From: Streptomyces chattanoogensis
GTDB lineage: Bacteria; Actinomycetota; Actinomycetes; Streptomycetales; Streptomycetaceae
Assembly: GCF_001294335.1 (NCBI RefSeq)
Contig: NZ_LGKG01000079.1
Span: 116,283 to 180,282 of the forward strand
Reading direction: 5' to 3'
Length of the DNA stretch: 64,000 nt
In this document: positions 16,542 to 27,181 of the stretch, in pieces
Layout of the letters: every line of letters begins with the position of its first letter
Position numbering within the stretch: position 1 is the stretch's first letter
Program-made: the position numbers and the translations under genes
The notes under the pieces: model-generated
Databases searched by the model: none
Seen by the model: the letters and a program-made list of their open reading frames with translations, nothing else
What the model was told of the DNA's origin: nothing

Positions 16542-17458
16542 GCCGGGATGCCGAGAACCCTTTCACCCCGCAGCCGTCCCGCTTCTACGACGGTGGCGTC
16601 GACGCCGGCGAAGGGCAGGAGGAAGTCTCGCCCAAGCCCGGCTCCAAGGCCCGGATCGAGCTGGTCCGGTACGCCGATGACGGCAGCGAGCAATTCGCGA
16701 TGCAGCGCCGCATCGCCTACGACGACCGGCACCTCGGCGAGCTCCTGGTGCCCCGGAACACCCGCACTTTCCGCAGCGATCTGACCTCGGTGCCCGCGCT
16801 CTTCACCTGGCTCGTGCCGAAGACCGGGGAACACCTGCCGGCCACATTGCTGCACGACGGACTGATCCACCCACCGGGGGATCCGACGTACATCTCGACC
16901 GAGGACCGCGTCGTGCTGCGGGTAGAGGCCGACCGCGTATTGCGCGACGCGATGGCGGACGCCGGCACCGCGCTGATCCGGCGGTGGCTGGTCTGGTCGG
17001 CGGTGTCGACGGTGACGATGCTCGACGGCAAGGGAACGGGCTGGTCGAAGCGGCGCGCGTGGTACTACCGCCTGACTGCGGGCCTGACCGTCTTGCTGAT
17101 CTTCGCGCTCGGCATCTGCGCGTCCCTCGACCTCTTCGACGCGACCACCGGCATCCCGACGCTGCCCTGGATGGGCGACCGGCCGTGGTTCGTCGAGCTC
17201 GTCGGCGGGCTGTCGGGCGCGGTCGTGATCCCGCTGGTGCTGGCGCTGCTGTTCTGGGGGCCCTTCCGGATCGCCGGCGCGGTCGTGGGGGTGAGCCTGG
17301 CAGTGCTGCTGTACGTCACGTTCGCGCTGCTCGCCCTCACCGCCCTCTACCAGGTGCTGGAGCTCATGGCGAAGAGGCAGAAGGCGGCGCTCGGGCTGGC
17401 GGGCGTGCTGGTGGGCATGGGGATGGTGGTGCTGCTCGTATCCGTCGCGGTGCGCTGA
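16538..17458 (+). CDS. DUF1353-domain membrane protein
   Basis: This 306-aa protein has a soluble N-terminal half resembling DUF1353, a phage-tail/peptidase-like small domain (FRSDLTSVPALFTWLVPKTGEHLPATLLHDGLIH, residues ~78-115). Membrane helices follow: ~180-200 (YYRLTAGLTVLLIFALGICASL), ~225-245, ~248-275 and ~285-306. The LTSVP...HD motif is the family signature; biochemical function is unknown. The ATG overlaps the stop of a 30-codon frame. A strong terminator follows at 17630, and the cyclodipeptide operon is convergent. Confidence 0.75.
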   Translation: MSRDAENPFTPQPSRFYDGGVDAGEGQEEVSPKPGSKARIELVRYADDGSEQFAMQRRIAYDDRHLGELLVPRNTRTFRSDLTSVPALFTWLVPKTGEHLPATLLHDGLIHPPGDPTYISTEDRVVLRVEADRVLRDAMADAGTALIRRWLVWSAVSTVTMLDGKGTGWSKRRAWYYRLTAGLTVLLIFALGICASLDLFDATTGIPTLPWMGDRPWFVELVGGLSGAVVIPLVLALLFWGPFRIAGAVVGVSLAVLLYVTFALLALTALYQVLELMAKRQKAALGLAGVLVGMGMVVLLVSVAVR

Positions 17459-17629
17459 CAGCGATGATGCGAGGCTCCACTCACAGACGCCGTCGCGGCC
17501 CTCGCTGCTGTCAGAAGCCACGCGGACACGACTGCGCGAACGGAGACCGCCGAAGGGAAGCTGAGTCGCGGAAGGGGCCATCGAGCAGCGGCACGGGGTC
17601 GCCCGTCCCGCGACTCCCACCAGAGTGAG

Positions 17630-17656
17630 GGTCCCGACCTCTCTCGGGTCGGGACC
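17630..17656. terminator. Bidirectional terminator
   Basis: GGTCCCGACC (17630-17639) and GGTCGGGACC (17647-17656) form a perfect 10-bp stem with a 7-nt loop, 45 bp before the P450 stop on the opposite strand and 172 bp after the DUF1353 gene. Confidence 0.7.
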
Positions 17657-17700
17657 GTCACACGTGTCTCGGGCGCAGGCTCACGCCGGCACCGCTGCTC

Positions 17701-18888
17701 CTACCAGGCGACCGGCAGGCGCTCAGGGATGCGCTTCATAAAGCGGGTGCGCCACACGAGTTGGTCGACCGGGACGGCCAGATGCAGGCCGGGCATGCGG
17801 GTGGTGAGGGCCTCGATCGCCGTCTCGATGTGCTTCTTGCCGAGCGGTACGGCAGGGCAGTAGTGCCCGCCGTAGCCGAACGAGAGGTGAGCGGCCGCGT
17901 TGGGCCGGTCGATGTCGATGGTGTGCGGGTCGGGGAACACGCTCTCGTCGGTGTTGGCGGCCTCGACCAGGACGAGGACGAGTTCGCCCTTCTTGATCTC
18001 CGTGTCGCCGAGCTGTAGGTCGTCCATGGCCAGGCGGGGCAGCCCGTCGGCGATGGACAGGTTCACGCGCAGCAGCTCATCCACGGCGGCCGGTATCCTG
18101 CCGGGCTCCGCGCACAGCTGCTCCCACACACCGGGGTTCTGAAGGAGCGTGAACACGGCCATGGTCAAGGCGCCCATGGTGGAGATGACTCCGGCGCCGA
18201 ACATGGTCACGCCGACGGTGGCGAGCATCTCGTCAGTGAGGTGCGCATAGTCGGGGTCATCACGGAGGGCCGCGAGTTCGGCCATGAGCCCGTCAGTGGC
18301 GGGGTCGTTGAGCCGCCTGGTCATATGGGCGATGTCACGGTCCCAGTTCAGGCGCGCCCCGGTGATAGGGCATGCCGAGTTCATGAACGCGATGTCGAGA
18401 CTGGACGCCAACAGCGAGGCGTCATCGCGGGGTATGCCGAGGATGTGGCAGTGAAGGTGCTCGGCGTAGGGGTTGGCGAACTGTCCGCGCAGGTCGACCG
18501 GCGGGCCGTAGCCGAGGATGCCGTCGACCAGGTGGGTGGCGTGGTCGGTCATCCACTCCGTCAGACCACCGGCCCTGGGATTGATCGCCTTGAGCACGGC
18601 CTTCCGCAGACCGGCGCCGGTGATGTTGCCCATGTTGTTGACCACCTCGGGCGGGATGGTCAGCGCGTACTGCCGGGGAGCGCCAGGGGCGGACGTGTCC
18701 TTGAGACTGAAGCGGGGGTCTTCGAGCACCTGTCTGCACAGGTCGTAGGAGGAGACGAGCCATGCCTCATCCCCGGCGATGGTGCGTACCCGTGTGACCG
18801 GGGTGGCGCGCAGCTGCTCGATCTCCGGGGGGAGGCGGTCGCCGCGCGGGGAGAACGGGAAGTCGATCAGGGGCGGGGCGGTCGTCAC
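17701..18888 (-). CDS. Cytochrome P450, CYP121-like (putative mycocyclosin synthase)
   Basis: This 395-aa P450 has heme ligand Cys344 in FGYGGHYCPAVPLG and an I-helix GAGVIST around 231-237. That I-helix has the Ser/Thr-poor arrangement I recall from Mycobacterium tuberculosis CYP121 (Rv2276), not the usual AGxxT. Similarity to recalled CYP121 runs throughout: RGDR near 15-18, GAPR (69-72), PPEVVNNMGNI (79-89), NWDRDI (181-186), QLVWRTRF (376-383), RIPERLPV (386-393). Length is also nearly equal (395 vs 396). CYP121 joins the two tyrosine rings of cyclo(Tyr-Tyr) by a C-C bond to give mycocyclosin. Its ATG overlaps the stop of the cyclodipeptide synthase gene (18885-18888). By recalled alignment the CYP121 Arg386 position is Lys385 here, so product identity needs a test. 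Confidence 0.88.
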   Translation of the reverse strand: MTTAPPLIDFPFSPRGDRLPPEIEQLRATPVTRVRTIAGDEAWLVSSYDLCRQVLEDPRFSLKDTSAPGAPRQYALTIPPEVVNNMGNITGAGLRKAVLKAINPRAGGLTEWMTDHATHLVDGILGYGPPVDLRGQFANPYAEHLHCHILGIPRDDASLLASSLDIAFMNSACPITGARLNWDRDIAHMTRRLNDPATDGLMAELAALRDDPDYAHLTDEMLATVGVTMFGAGVISTMGALTMAVFTLLQNPGVWEQLCAEPGRIPAAVDELLRVNLSIADGLPRLAMDDLQLGDTEIKKGELVLVLVEAANTDESVFPDPHTIDIDRPNAAAHLSFGYGGHYCPAVPLGKKHIETAIEALTTRMPGLHLAVPVDQLVWRTRFMKRIPERLPVAW

Positions 18889-19598
18889 TGGTCGTGTCCT
18901 TCGGTGAGAGTGCCGGCGGGAGAGATCACGGCGTGGCCCTGGTTGCGTGTGGCGCGCAGGCCATGCCCGCGTGAGTACAGGAGATCGGCCATCGGCAATG
19001 CCTGGTGGTAGCAGTTGAGCGAGGAGGGGACGCCCATGATTGCGGGGGTGTCGATGAACAGCGGCGCTTCGGCGCAGATGTAGTCGAGGCAGACCTGACG
19101 CTGACGGTCCGTGGGCTGTTGCTCATCGAGCACCTTGCTGGTGAGGAACTGGACCACGAGCTGATCACAGACGTCGCGGAACGCCGGGTCGGCGGTCAGC
19201 CGATCGTCGAGGCTCTCGCGTATGACCCGATAGGCGGGGATGTCCAGCAGCGCGGACATGGGGCGGCCGCGGAGCCTCGTACCGTCCGGGTCGAGCGCGG
19301 CAACGGCGGCGGTCACCTTGGCCCGTACACCGCGCAGGTTCTTCACGGCCTTGCGCTGGGCCTCGACGGCCGGATAGCCGAGTGCCTCATACATGTCGGC
19401 GACATGCAGATCCGTATAGATGAGATCGACCTGACGGAAATTCTCCAATCCCCAGGCGGCGAGGCTGAGCACTCGCTGGTGGGTGAAGTAGGAGTTCCCC
19501 GGAGAGATGCCGATGACGGCGTGATCACCTTCGTCGGTGATGACTTGGCAGTGCGGGGTGTACGGACGGACGTGAAAAATCTCGGTCGCTGTCGTCAC
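18885..19598 (-). CDS. Cyclodipeptide synthase, NYH type (putative cyclo(Tyr-Tyr) synthase)
   Basis: This 237-aa enzyme uses two aminoacyl-tRNAs to make a diketopiperazine. The catalytic Ser is Ser32 in GISPGNSYF (AlbC Ser37). Asn35, Tyr197 and His198 (NCYHQ) define the NYH subfamily, and Tyr173/Glu177 in DYICAEAPLF match AlbC Tyr178/Glu182. The text is much closer to recalled M. tuberculosis Rv2275 (YTDLHVADMYEAL, RKAVKNLRGVRAKV, DTPAIMGVPSSLNCYHQ, RNQGHA) than to AlbC. Rv2275 makes cyclo(Tyr-Tyr). The long N-terminal extension of Rv2275 is missing; the product starts about where its conserved core begins. It is first gene of a two-gene operon, with a 4-bp overlap to the P450. Confidence 0.93.
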   Translation of the reverse strand: MTTATEIFHVRPYTPHCQVITDEGDHAVIGISPGNSYFTHQRVLSLAAWGLENFRQVDLIYTDLHVADMYEALGYPAVEAQRKAVKNLRGVRAKVTAAVAALDPDGTRLRGRPMSALLDIPAYRVIRESLDDRLTADPAFRDVCDQLVVQFLTSKVLDEQQPTDRQRQVCLDYICAEAPLFIDTPAIMGVPSSLNCYHQALPMADLLYSRGHGLRATRNQGHAVISPAGTLTEGHDQ

Positions 19599-19936
19599 GA
19601 GACGATGTCCCTACGTGCCGCTAGTCCCTGGGAACCCCGTGTTCCCGGTGTGGCGGCGACACCGAAAACCTACCTGATTGTCGGTTCTGGATGATGTCGA
19701 ACCAGGAAGTAACTCCCAGGTCAGGCCGCCTAGTTGAGTTCATATCGCGTTCACAAGTGCGGCCTGGTGATCGGGAACGAGCGCGTCGCGAAGCTGCTCA
19801 GGCCGAACCCCCGGGTCGGGGAAGGCGCGCCATTCCCCGCCTGTCCGCGCCGGGCGCTCCGTCCCCCGACCGTCGACCTCAGCCGGTACGTGTTCGGCCC
19901 TCGCCGTCGTAGGACAGTGATCGCAGCCCGGCGCTG
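19599..19936. other. Intergenic region between the CDPS promoter and the glycosyltransferase end
   Basis: No gene was seen. CAGGCCGC (about 19721-19728) and GCGGCCTG (about 19760-19767) form an 8-bp inverted repeat around a ~30-nt AT-richer loop, a possible terminator or operator. The promoter of the cyclodipeptide operon must lie here. Confidence 0.35.
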
Positions 19937-21130
19937 TCAGCCCACCCGCTCCTCCACCAGCTGCTCCTCGATCAGATCCACGGCCCGACGGGTGCCGCCC
20001 TCGGTGCGCACCTCGGCCCACAGCCATGCCGAGCGCGCGGCCACCTGTGGATCGCCGATGAGTTCCATCAGGGCCGTACGCAGCGCCGCCGCCGTGACGT
20101 CCGCGGGGTCGATGCGACGGGCGACACCCAGATCGACGAGCCGATCGGCGTAGAGGCACTGCTCGGCCCCGTGCGGTACCGCGATCATCGGCACGCCGGC
20201 GTACAGGCCCTCGCCACTGCTGCCCATGCCGGTGTGCGTCACCCAAGTGTCCACCTGCTCGAGGATCGTCAACGGCAGGACCCACGGCAGCACTTCGAAG
20301 TTGGGAGGAATCCGTTCCCCCAACAGGCCTGGATCGCTGCCACTGTCGATCTGCAGCACCACATGCCAGCCCGGAAGATCCGCGAAGGCCGCCACGCACT
20401 GCCGGTAGATCTCCCGCTGCCTGAGGTACGCCGAGCCGCCCAGCGACACCAGCAGCACCTTCGTCGCACCGGCCGGCCGCATCCAGCCGCTCTGCTTCTC
20501 GCCGGCGCTGCAGCAGGGACCGACGAACGTCACCGCCTTGGTGTCGACCCGGTCCGCATGTGGCTGCATGGCGCGCGGGATCAAAGCCAGCACCCGCCGC
20601 GGCCGACCTGTGAACTCTTCCACGTTCGTGGTCACCGCACCGCACCGGGCCAGCCAGGCGGCGAACCGCGCCCGGTGGGCGGGACCTCCGGGCAGCCCGG
20701 CAAACGCCGCATCCATCTCCTCCTGGGCACCCTCCCAGGCCACATGCGTCGGTGACAGCTGGACGAGGCCGCGGCCCTGCGTCTCGGCCAGCGCGCGGCC
20801 CGCGTACGCGCCGATGTCGTAGAGATAGAGGTCGGCGGGGGTGTCGTCGTACGCGGCGTGCAGCTGTGGCAGTACGGCCATCGCCTCGTCGAGGAAGAGG
20901 GAGGCGGTGGCGATGGGATCCTGCGGCCAGTCGCCGGCGGCGACCGGCAAGGTGGAGACCAAGCGGACCAGCTCGGCACCGGTGGGGGTGATCAGCTCGG
21001 CGACGTGGTCGGCGTTGGCGTACGTCACGCGATGGCCGCGGGCCACCAGCTCACGGATGATCTCCAGGCTGGGCAGCACATGGCCGACCATAGGCGTGCC
21101 GATCATAGCGATATGGGATGGCCGGAGCAT
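19937..21130 (-). CDS. MGT-family macrolide-type glycosyltransferase (GT1)
   Basis: This 397-aa GT-B glycosyltransferase has an N-terminal acceptor domain opening with HIAMIGTPMVGHVLPSLEIIRELVARGHRVTYA-type text; the His in GHVLPS is the usual catalytic base. The C-terminal donor domain carries VLLVSLGGSAYLRQREIY and a PSPG-like block, WVTHTGMGSSGEGLYAGVPM plus EQCLYADRLVDLGVARR. The closest family I know is the macrolide glycosyltransferase group (OleD/Mgt) that uses UDP-glucose to inactivate macrolides or other phenols. ATG 21130 has AAGGAAG upstream; the longer frame to 21373 is unlike protein. It lies downstream of, and on the same strand as nothing else; a role in tailoring a cyclodipeptide phenol or in macrolide self-protection is possible but unproven. 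Confidence 0.88.
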   Translation of the reverse strand: MLRPSHIAMIGTPMVGHVLPSLEIIRELVARGHRVTYANADHVAELITPTGAELVRLVSTLPVAAGDWPQDPIATASLFLDEAMAVLPQLHAAYDDTPADLYLYDIGAYAGRALAETQGRGLVQLSPTHVAWEGAQEEMDAAFAGLPGGPAHRARFAAWLARCGAVTTNVEEFTGRPRRVLALIPRAMQPHADRVDTKAVTFVGPCCSAGEKQSGWMRPAGATKVLLVSLGGSAYLRQREIYRQCVAAFADLPGWHVVLQIDSGSDPGLLGERIPPNFEVLPWVLPLTILEQVDTWVTHTGMGSSGEGLYAGVPMIAVPHGAEQCLYADRLVDLGVARRIDPADVTAAALRTALMELIGDPQVAARSAWLWAEVRTEGGTRRAVDLIEEQLVEERVG

Positions 21131-21308
21131 ATCGGTACTTCCTTGTACAGAGGGGTCTATGGAAGGCAAACGCTGAGGGGCGCGACTGAACAACGCGGCA
21201 GTGCGCAACAAGGCAACGCGGCGCGCGGTGCCCGGGGCACCGGGAAGGCATGCACTCGGCAGTGACCGTCTCCGTGAGCGCGGCGTGGACTGCCGCTGCC
21301 TCTGCCTA

Positions 21309-21563
21309 TGGCACGACGCGCGGGCTTGGAGATACGCCCTGACCGGCAGGGAGCTCGCCTGCGGGCCGGCCAAGCGGCCCTACGATCTCCGCCACGCCGG
21401 AATCTCGTGCTGGCTGTACTCCGGTGCGGACCCGGCTGCGGTGAGTGGTCGTCTCGGGCAGATGATGCTGCAGGCGGGTTCGAGAGTCCTTATCGGCCCC
21501 TCCGGTCCCTCCGGCCTCGGCACCGTGGCCGCCCGTTTCTTTCAGCCTGTGACACGTACCTGA
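21309..21563 (+). pseudogene. C-terminal relic of a tyrosine recombinase (integrase)
   Basis: The frame carries RPYDLRHAGISCWLYSGADPA, the box with the RHxxR-type Arg-His of phage-type integrases in Streptomyces, then a decayed tail without the catalytic Tyr region. Upstream text is degenerate. It is evidence for a lost integrative element. Confidence 0.6.
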
Positions 21564-21663
21564 CGCGCCGTCCTCTCCGGTGGCAGGTCGTAGGGGCAAG
21601 CTGGTCCTGCGCCGGTGGGGCCGATGCTTGTTGAAGTGACGGGTGTATTCATGCCGAAAGGGC

Positions 21664-21697
21664 GCCCCGCACGGGTGCGTTCGCACGAGCGCGGGGC
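21664..21697. terminator. Terminator at the end of the xanthine dehydrogenase operon
   Basis: GCCCCGC (21664-21670) pairs with GCGGGGC (21691-21697); inside, GTGCG (21675-21679) pairs with CGCAC (21682-21686). It lies 23 bp beyond the xdhC stop. Confidence 0.7.
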
Positions 21698-21719
21698 CCC
21701 CTTCGATCCGGTTGGCGCG

Positions 21720-22529
21720 TCAGTTCCCCTCGGCTTCAAAGCGGCGCAGCACATCGGCAGCAACGCTCACGGCAATGGTCGCGGGCTCCTTGCCGGTGAT
21801 GTCGGCCAGCCCGATCGGGGTCTTGATCCGGTCGATGGTGGCCTCGTCGTGACCGCCCTCGGTGGCGAGGCGTTTGCGGAACCGCACCCACTTGGCCGCC
21901 GACCCGATCAGCCCGATGAAGCCGAGATGGGCGGTGCGCAAGGCGGCGTCGCACAGAGCGGCGTCCTCGGCGTGATCATGGGTCATGATCAGGATGTGGG
22001 TGCCGCGCGGCAACTCCGCCAGCACCTCCTCGGGCAGCAGCGGCGTGTGATGCACGTGCACCTGCGCCACCGCGTCTGCCAGCACGTCGAGCCGCTCCTT
22101 GGTGAGGATGTCGGAGCGGGTGTCGATCAGATGGAGGTCGAGGTCCTGACGTGCCAGAATGCGTGCCAGTTCCAGTCCGACGTGCCCGACGCCGAAGATC
22201 GCCACCGACCGTGCCACCGGCAGCGGTTCGAGCAGCACCGAGACCGTGCCGCCGCAGCACTGCACGCCATGCTGGTTGGTCACCTTGTCGTTCAGGGCGA
22301 AGTCGATCAGCTCCGGCTCCGGCTGGGCCGCGGCGATCATCTCCCTGGCCCGGTCGATCGCGACGGCCTCGACATTGCCGCCACCGATCGAGCCCCACGT
22401 CTCGGTCTGCCCCACAACGAGTTTCGCACCGGCGTTGCGCGGGGCGTGGCCGCGCACGGTCGCGACGGTCACCAGCACGCCGGACTCCCGGCGTGCTCGC
22501 AACCGTGCGACCGCGGCGACCCACGTCAT
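21720..22529 (-). CDS. xdhC: Xanthine dehydrogenase accessory protein XdhC
   Basis: This 269-aa protein binds molybdenum cofactor, helps its sulfuration and inserts it into the large subunit of xanthine dehydrogenase. An N-terminal XdhC/CoxI domain (VLVTVATVRGHAPRNAGAKLVV, WGSIGGGNVE, CCGGTVSVLLEPL) is followed by a Rossmann-like C-terminal domain (AIFGVGHVGLELARILA; THDHAEDAALCDAAL; FIGLIGSAAKWVRFRKRL). The Cys-Cys in CCGG is conserved in the family. ATG 22529 lies directly after the xdhB stop (TGAC-ATG); an in-frame GTG at 22538 would overlap it. It is last gene of a three-gene operon. Confidence 0.93.
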   Translation of the reverse strand: MTWVAAVARLRARRESGVLVTVATVRGHAPRNAGAKLVVGQTETWGSIGGGNVEAVAIDRAREMIAAAQPEPELIDFALNDKVTNQHGVQCCGGTVSVLLEPLPVARSVAIFGVGHVGLELARILARQDLDLHLIDTRSDILTKERLDVLADAVAQVHVHHTPLLPEEVLAELPRGTHILIMTHDHAEDAALCDAALRTAHLGFIGLIGSAAKWVRFRKRLATEGGHDEATIDRIKTPIGLADITGKEPATIAVSVAADVLRRFEAEGN

Positions 22530-22530
22530 G

Positions 22531-24968
<2,438 letters not shown>

Positions 24969-24972
<4 letters not shown>

Positions 24973-26462
24973 GACGACACCGCCTCGGTGGTCTGCGCGT
25001 ACAGCTTCAGCAGGCTCTGGCCGAGCATCGCGGAGCGGTACTCGGCGCTGGCGCGATGATCGTTCATCGGCGTGCCCTCGGCCTGCAGCACCTGGGCCGC
25101 GGCCTTGACGGTCTCCGTCGCCCACGGCTTGCCCTCCAGGGCCGCCTCGGCGGCGAGGGCGCGGATCGGGGTGGCGGCCACGCCGCCCAGACCGATGCGC
25201 GCCTTGCGGACGATCCCGTCCTCGATGTCCAGTGCGAAGGCGACCGCGACGCTGGAGATGTCGTCGAAGCGCCGCTTGGCGATCTTGTGGAAGGCCGTGG
25301 CCGGCGCCAGCGGCAGCGGGATGCGCACCGCGCGGATCAGCTCGCCGGGACGGCGCACGCTCTGCCGGTAGCCGGTGAAGTAGTCCGCCAACGGGACCTC
25401 GCGCTCACCGTCGGCGTCGGCGAGCACCACCGACGCCTCCAGCGCGAGCAGCGCGGGCGGGCTGTCACCGATGGGGGAGCCGGTACCCAGGTTGCCGCCG
25501 AGGGTCGCACCGTTGCGAATGAGTCTGGACGCGAACTGCGGAAACAGTTCTGCCAGCAGCGGGACGTCGCCGTCGAGGCGGCGTTCGATCTCGGTGAGCG
25601 TCAGCGCCGCCCCGATCTCGATGTAGTCCGATTCGACGCGCAGCTCCCGCAATTCGGACAGCTGGTCGATGGCGACCACGCAATCCGCCCGGCGGGAGCG
25701 GATGTTCACCTCGACGCCCCAGTCGGTGGAGCCGGCGACCACCACCGCGTCGGGCCGCTCGCGCAGCACCTGCAGCGTTTCGGCCAGGCTGCTCTTCCGC
25801 AGGAACGCACTGTCGTCCCGGGCGTATTCCGTGGCAACCGGAGCGGGCGGGGACTGCTCGCGACGCCGCGCCAGCGGGTCCTCGTCGGTGGGCGTACCGA
25901 CGGCGAACGCGGCATCCCGAATCGGGCGATAGCCGGTGCAGCGGCACAGGTTTCCGCTCAGGGAGTGCAGATCGAAACCGTTCGGACCGTGCTCGGAGTC
26001 GGTGCTGTCGGCCGAGTCCGAGTCGGGGTGTGCGTCCCCGTGTGCGTGTGCGTGTGCGCAGCGGTCGGGGCGGTAGTACTCGGCGGCCATGCTGCAGATG
26101 AATCCCGGCGTGCAGTAGCCGCACTGGGAGCCGCCGCGGACCGCCATCTCCTCCTGCACCGGGTGCAGGGTGGGCGCCATGCCGGGTTCGCCGGCGGTGG
26201 CGAGACCCTCGGAGGTGATGATCTCCTGACCGTCGAGCGCCGCGGCCGGGACCAGGCAGGCGTTGACCGCCACCCAGTCGGTGGGCTTGTTCACCCCGGG
26301 ACGGGCCACCAGGACCGAACAGGCGCCGCATTCACCCTCGGCGCAGCCCTCCTTGGTGCCGGTGAGGCCACGCTCGCGCAGGAAATCCAGCGCAGTGGTG
26401 TGAGGCGCAGCCGGTGAAATCGGTGTCTCTTTCCCATTGACCGTGATCCGCGCTTCTACCAT
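24969..26462 (-). CDS. xdhA: Xanthine dehydrogenase FeS/FAD subunit
   Basis: This 497-aa subunit joins two domains. Residues ~1-185 hold two [2Fe-2S] clusters: plant-type Cys in GCAEGECGACSV and NACL, and the second cluster in CGYCTPGF and CRCTGYRP. Residues ~215-490 are the FAD domain (VVAGSTDWGVEV, GGNLGTGSPIGDSPPALLAL, FHKIAKRRFDDIS). Electrons pass from the Mo centre through the clusters to FAD and NAD+ or oxygen. Between the two halves of the second cluster sits an unusual insertion rich in Ala-His repeats and Asp/Ser (CAHAHAHGDAHPDSDSADS). It heads the xdhABC operon; upstream is a broken region without an obvious purine-catabolism regulator. Confidence 0.94.
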
Positions 26463-27150
26463 GACAAGCCTTCATTTCGGTATGCGATCGGTCGATTCAT
26501 CATGTTTGCCAATTTCAGGCAGCTTTCTGTGTTCAGACGCGCCACGTGAGGGGAGCGGGCGCACAACGGCACGCGACAGCGAGGTGCCGGAAGGTGGTGA
26601 CGAGAAACCCGGAATGTGCCACGGACGGGCACATCAGAACGGCGTGCTCAGCAGCCGTGCGCGATCCGACCCGGAACCCAGACCGTGCACTGGGCGAGGC
26701 GACCGAGATCAGAGCTGGTGTACATCCGCTGGTCGCCTCCTTTCGGTGGTCATGGGTCGACGTCTACCGCAAAGTAGTAGCTGAGGCCACCGAGATCAAG
26801 AGGTTGACCGCCGAGGATCGTCGAGCGCTACCTGGGCAAGTACAAGATCGACAAGAGTGATCGCACGTATCCGCGGAGGGTATGGATCGAGGACACGCTG
26901 CCGAACGAGCTAACCGGGAGACCCTCGAGCGGAGATGGTCCCGGCGGCGAGCCGGACAGTCGATGAGGCGCCCGGGTCGACAGGAATCCGCATCCCGCGA
27001 GCGCCGCCGGCCGGTGGCTCGGCCCCGCGACGTCCCTTCCGGCGTCTTCCCAGGTGGTGACCCTCATGACGGGAAGACGTCGCAATCCCTGTCGTGCGGG
27101 CGGTGTGGACCCTGGGGGTGTCGCCGTCCACCGTTATGGTTGAAGTTGGA
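26463..27150. other. Region with decayed coding text, no intact gene
   Basis: About 690 bp. On the plus strand, WVDVYRKVVAEATEIKRLT (~26755-26815) continues, after a frame change near 26820, as YLGKYKIDKSDRTYPRRVW and IEDTLPNEL (~26827-26920). This reads like one ancestral protein with one indel; I cannot name the family. The stretch also holds the xdhA promoter on the left and the pirin promoter on the right. Confidence 0.35.
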
Positions 27151-27160
27151 ACAATATTGT
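27151..27160. promoter_or_regulatory. Palindrome ACAATATTGT upstream of pirin gene
   Basis: A perfect 10-bp AT-rich palindrome stands out in GC-rich DNA 22 bp before the pirin GTG. It could be a regulator site, perhaps for a MarR-type protein, or overlap the -10 region. Confidence 0.4.
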
Positions 27161-27181
27161 GCGGGCTGGGAGGCGGCCACG

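Noticed and set aside
19937..21373. Longer start for the glycosyltransferase
   Set aside because: The extra 81 codons are Arg/Ser-rich with no relation to the GT-B fold; ATG 21130 has a good ribosome site.
21600..21720. Hairpin-rich stretch beside the integrase relic considered as a tRNA-derived att site
   Set aside because: No cloverleaf or T-loop sequence could be built; the hairpin fits a terminator for xdhC.
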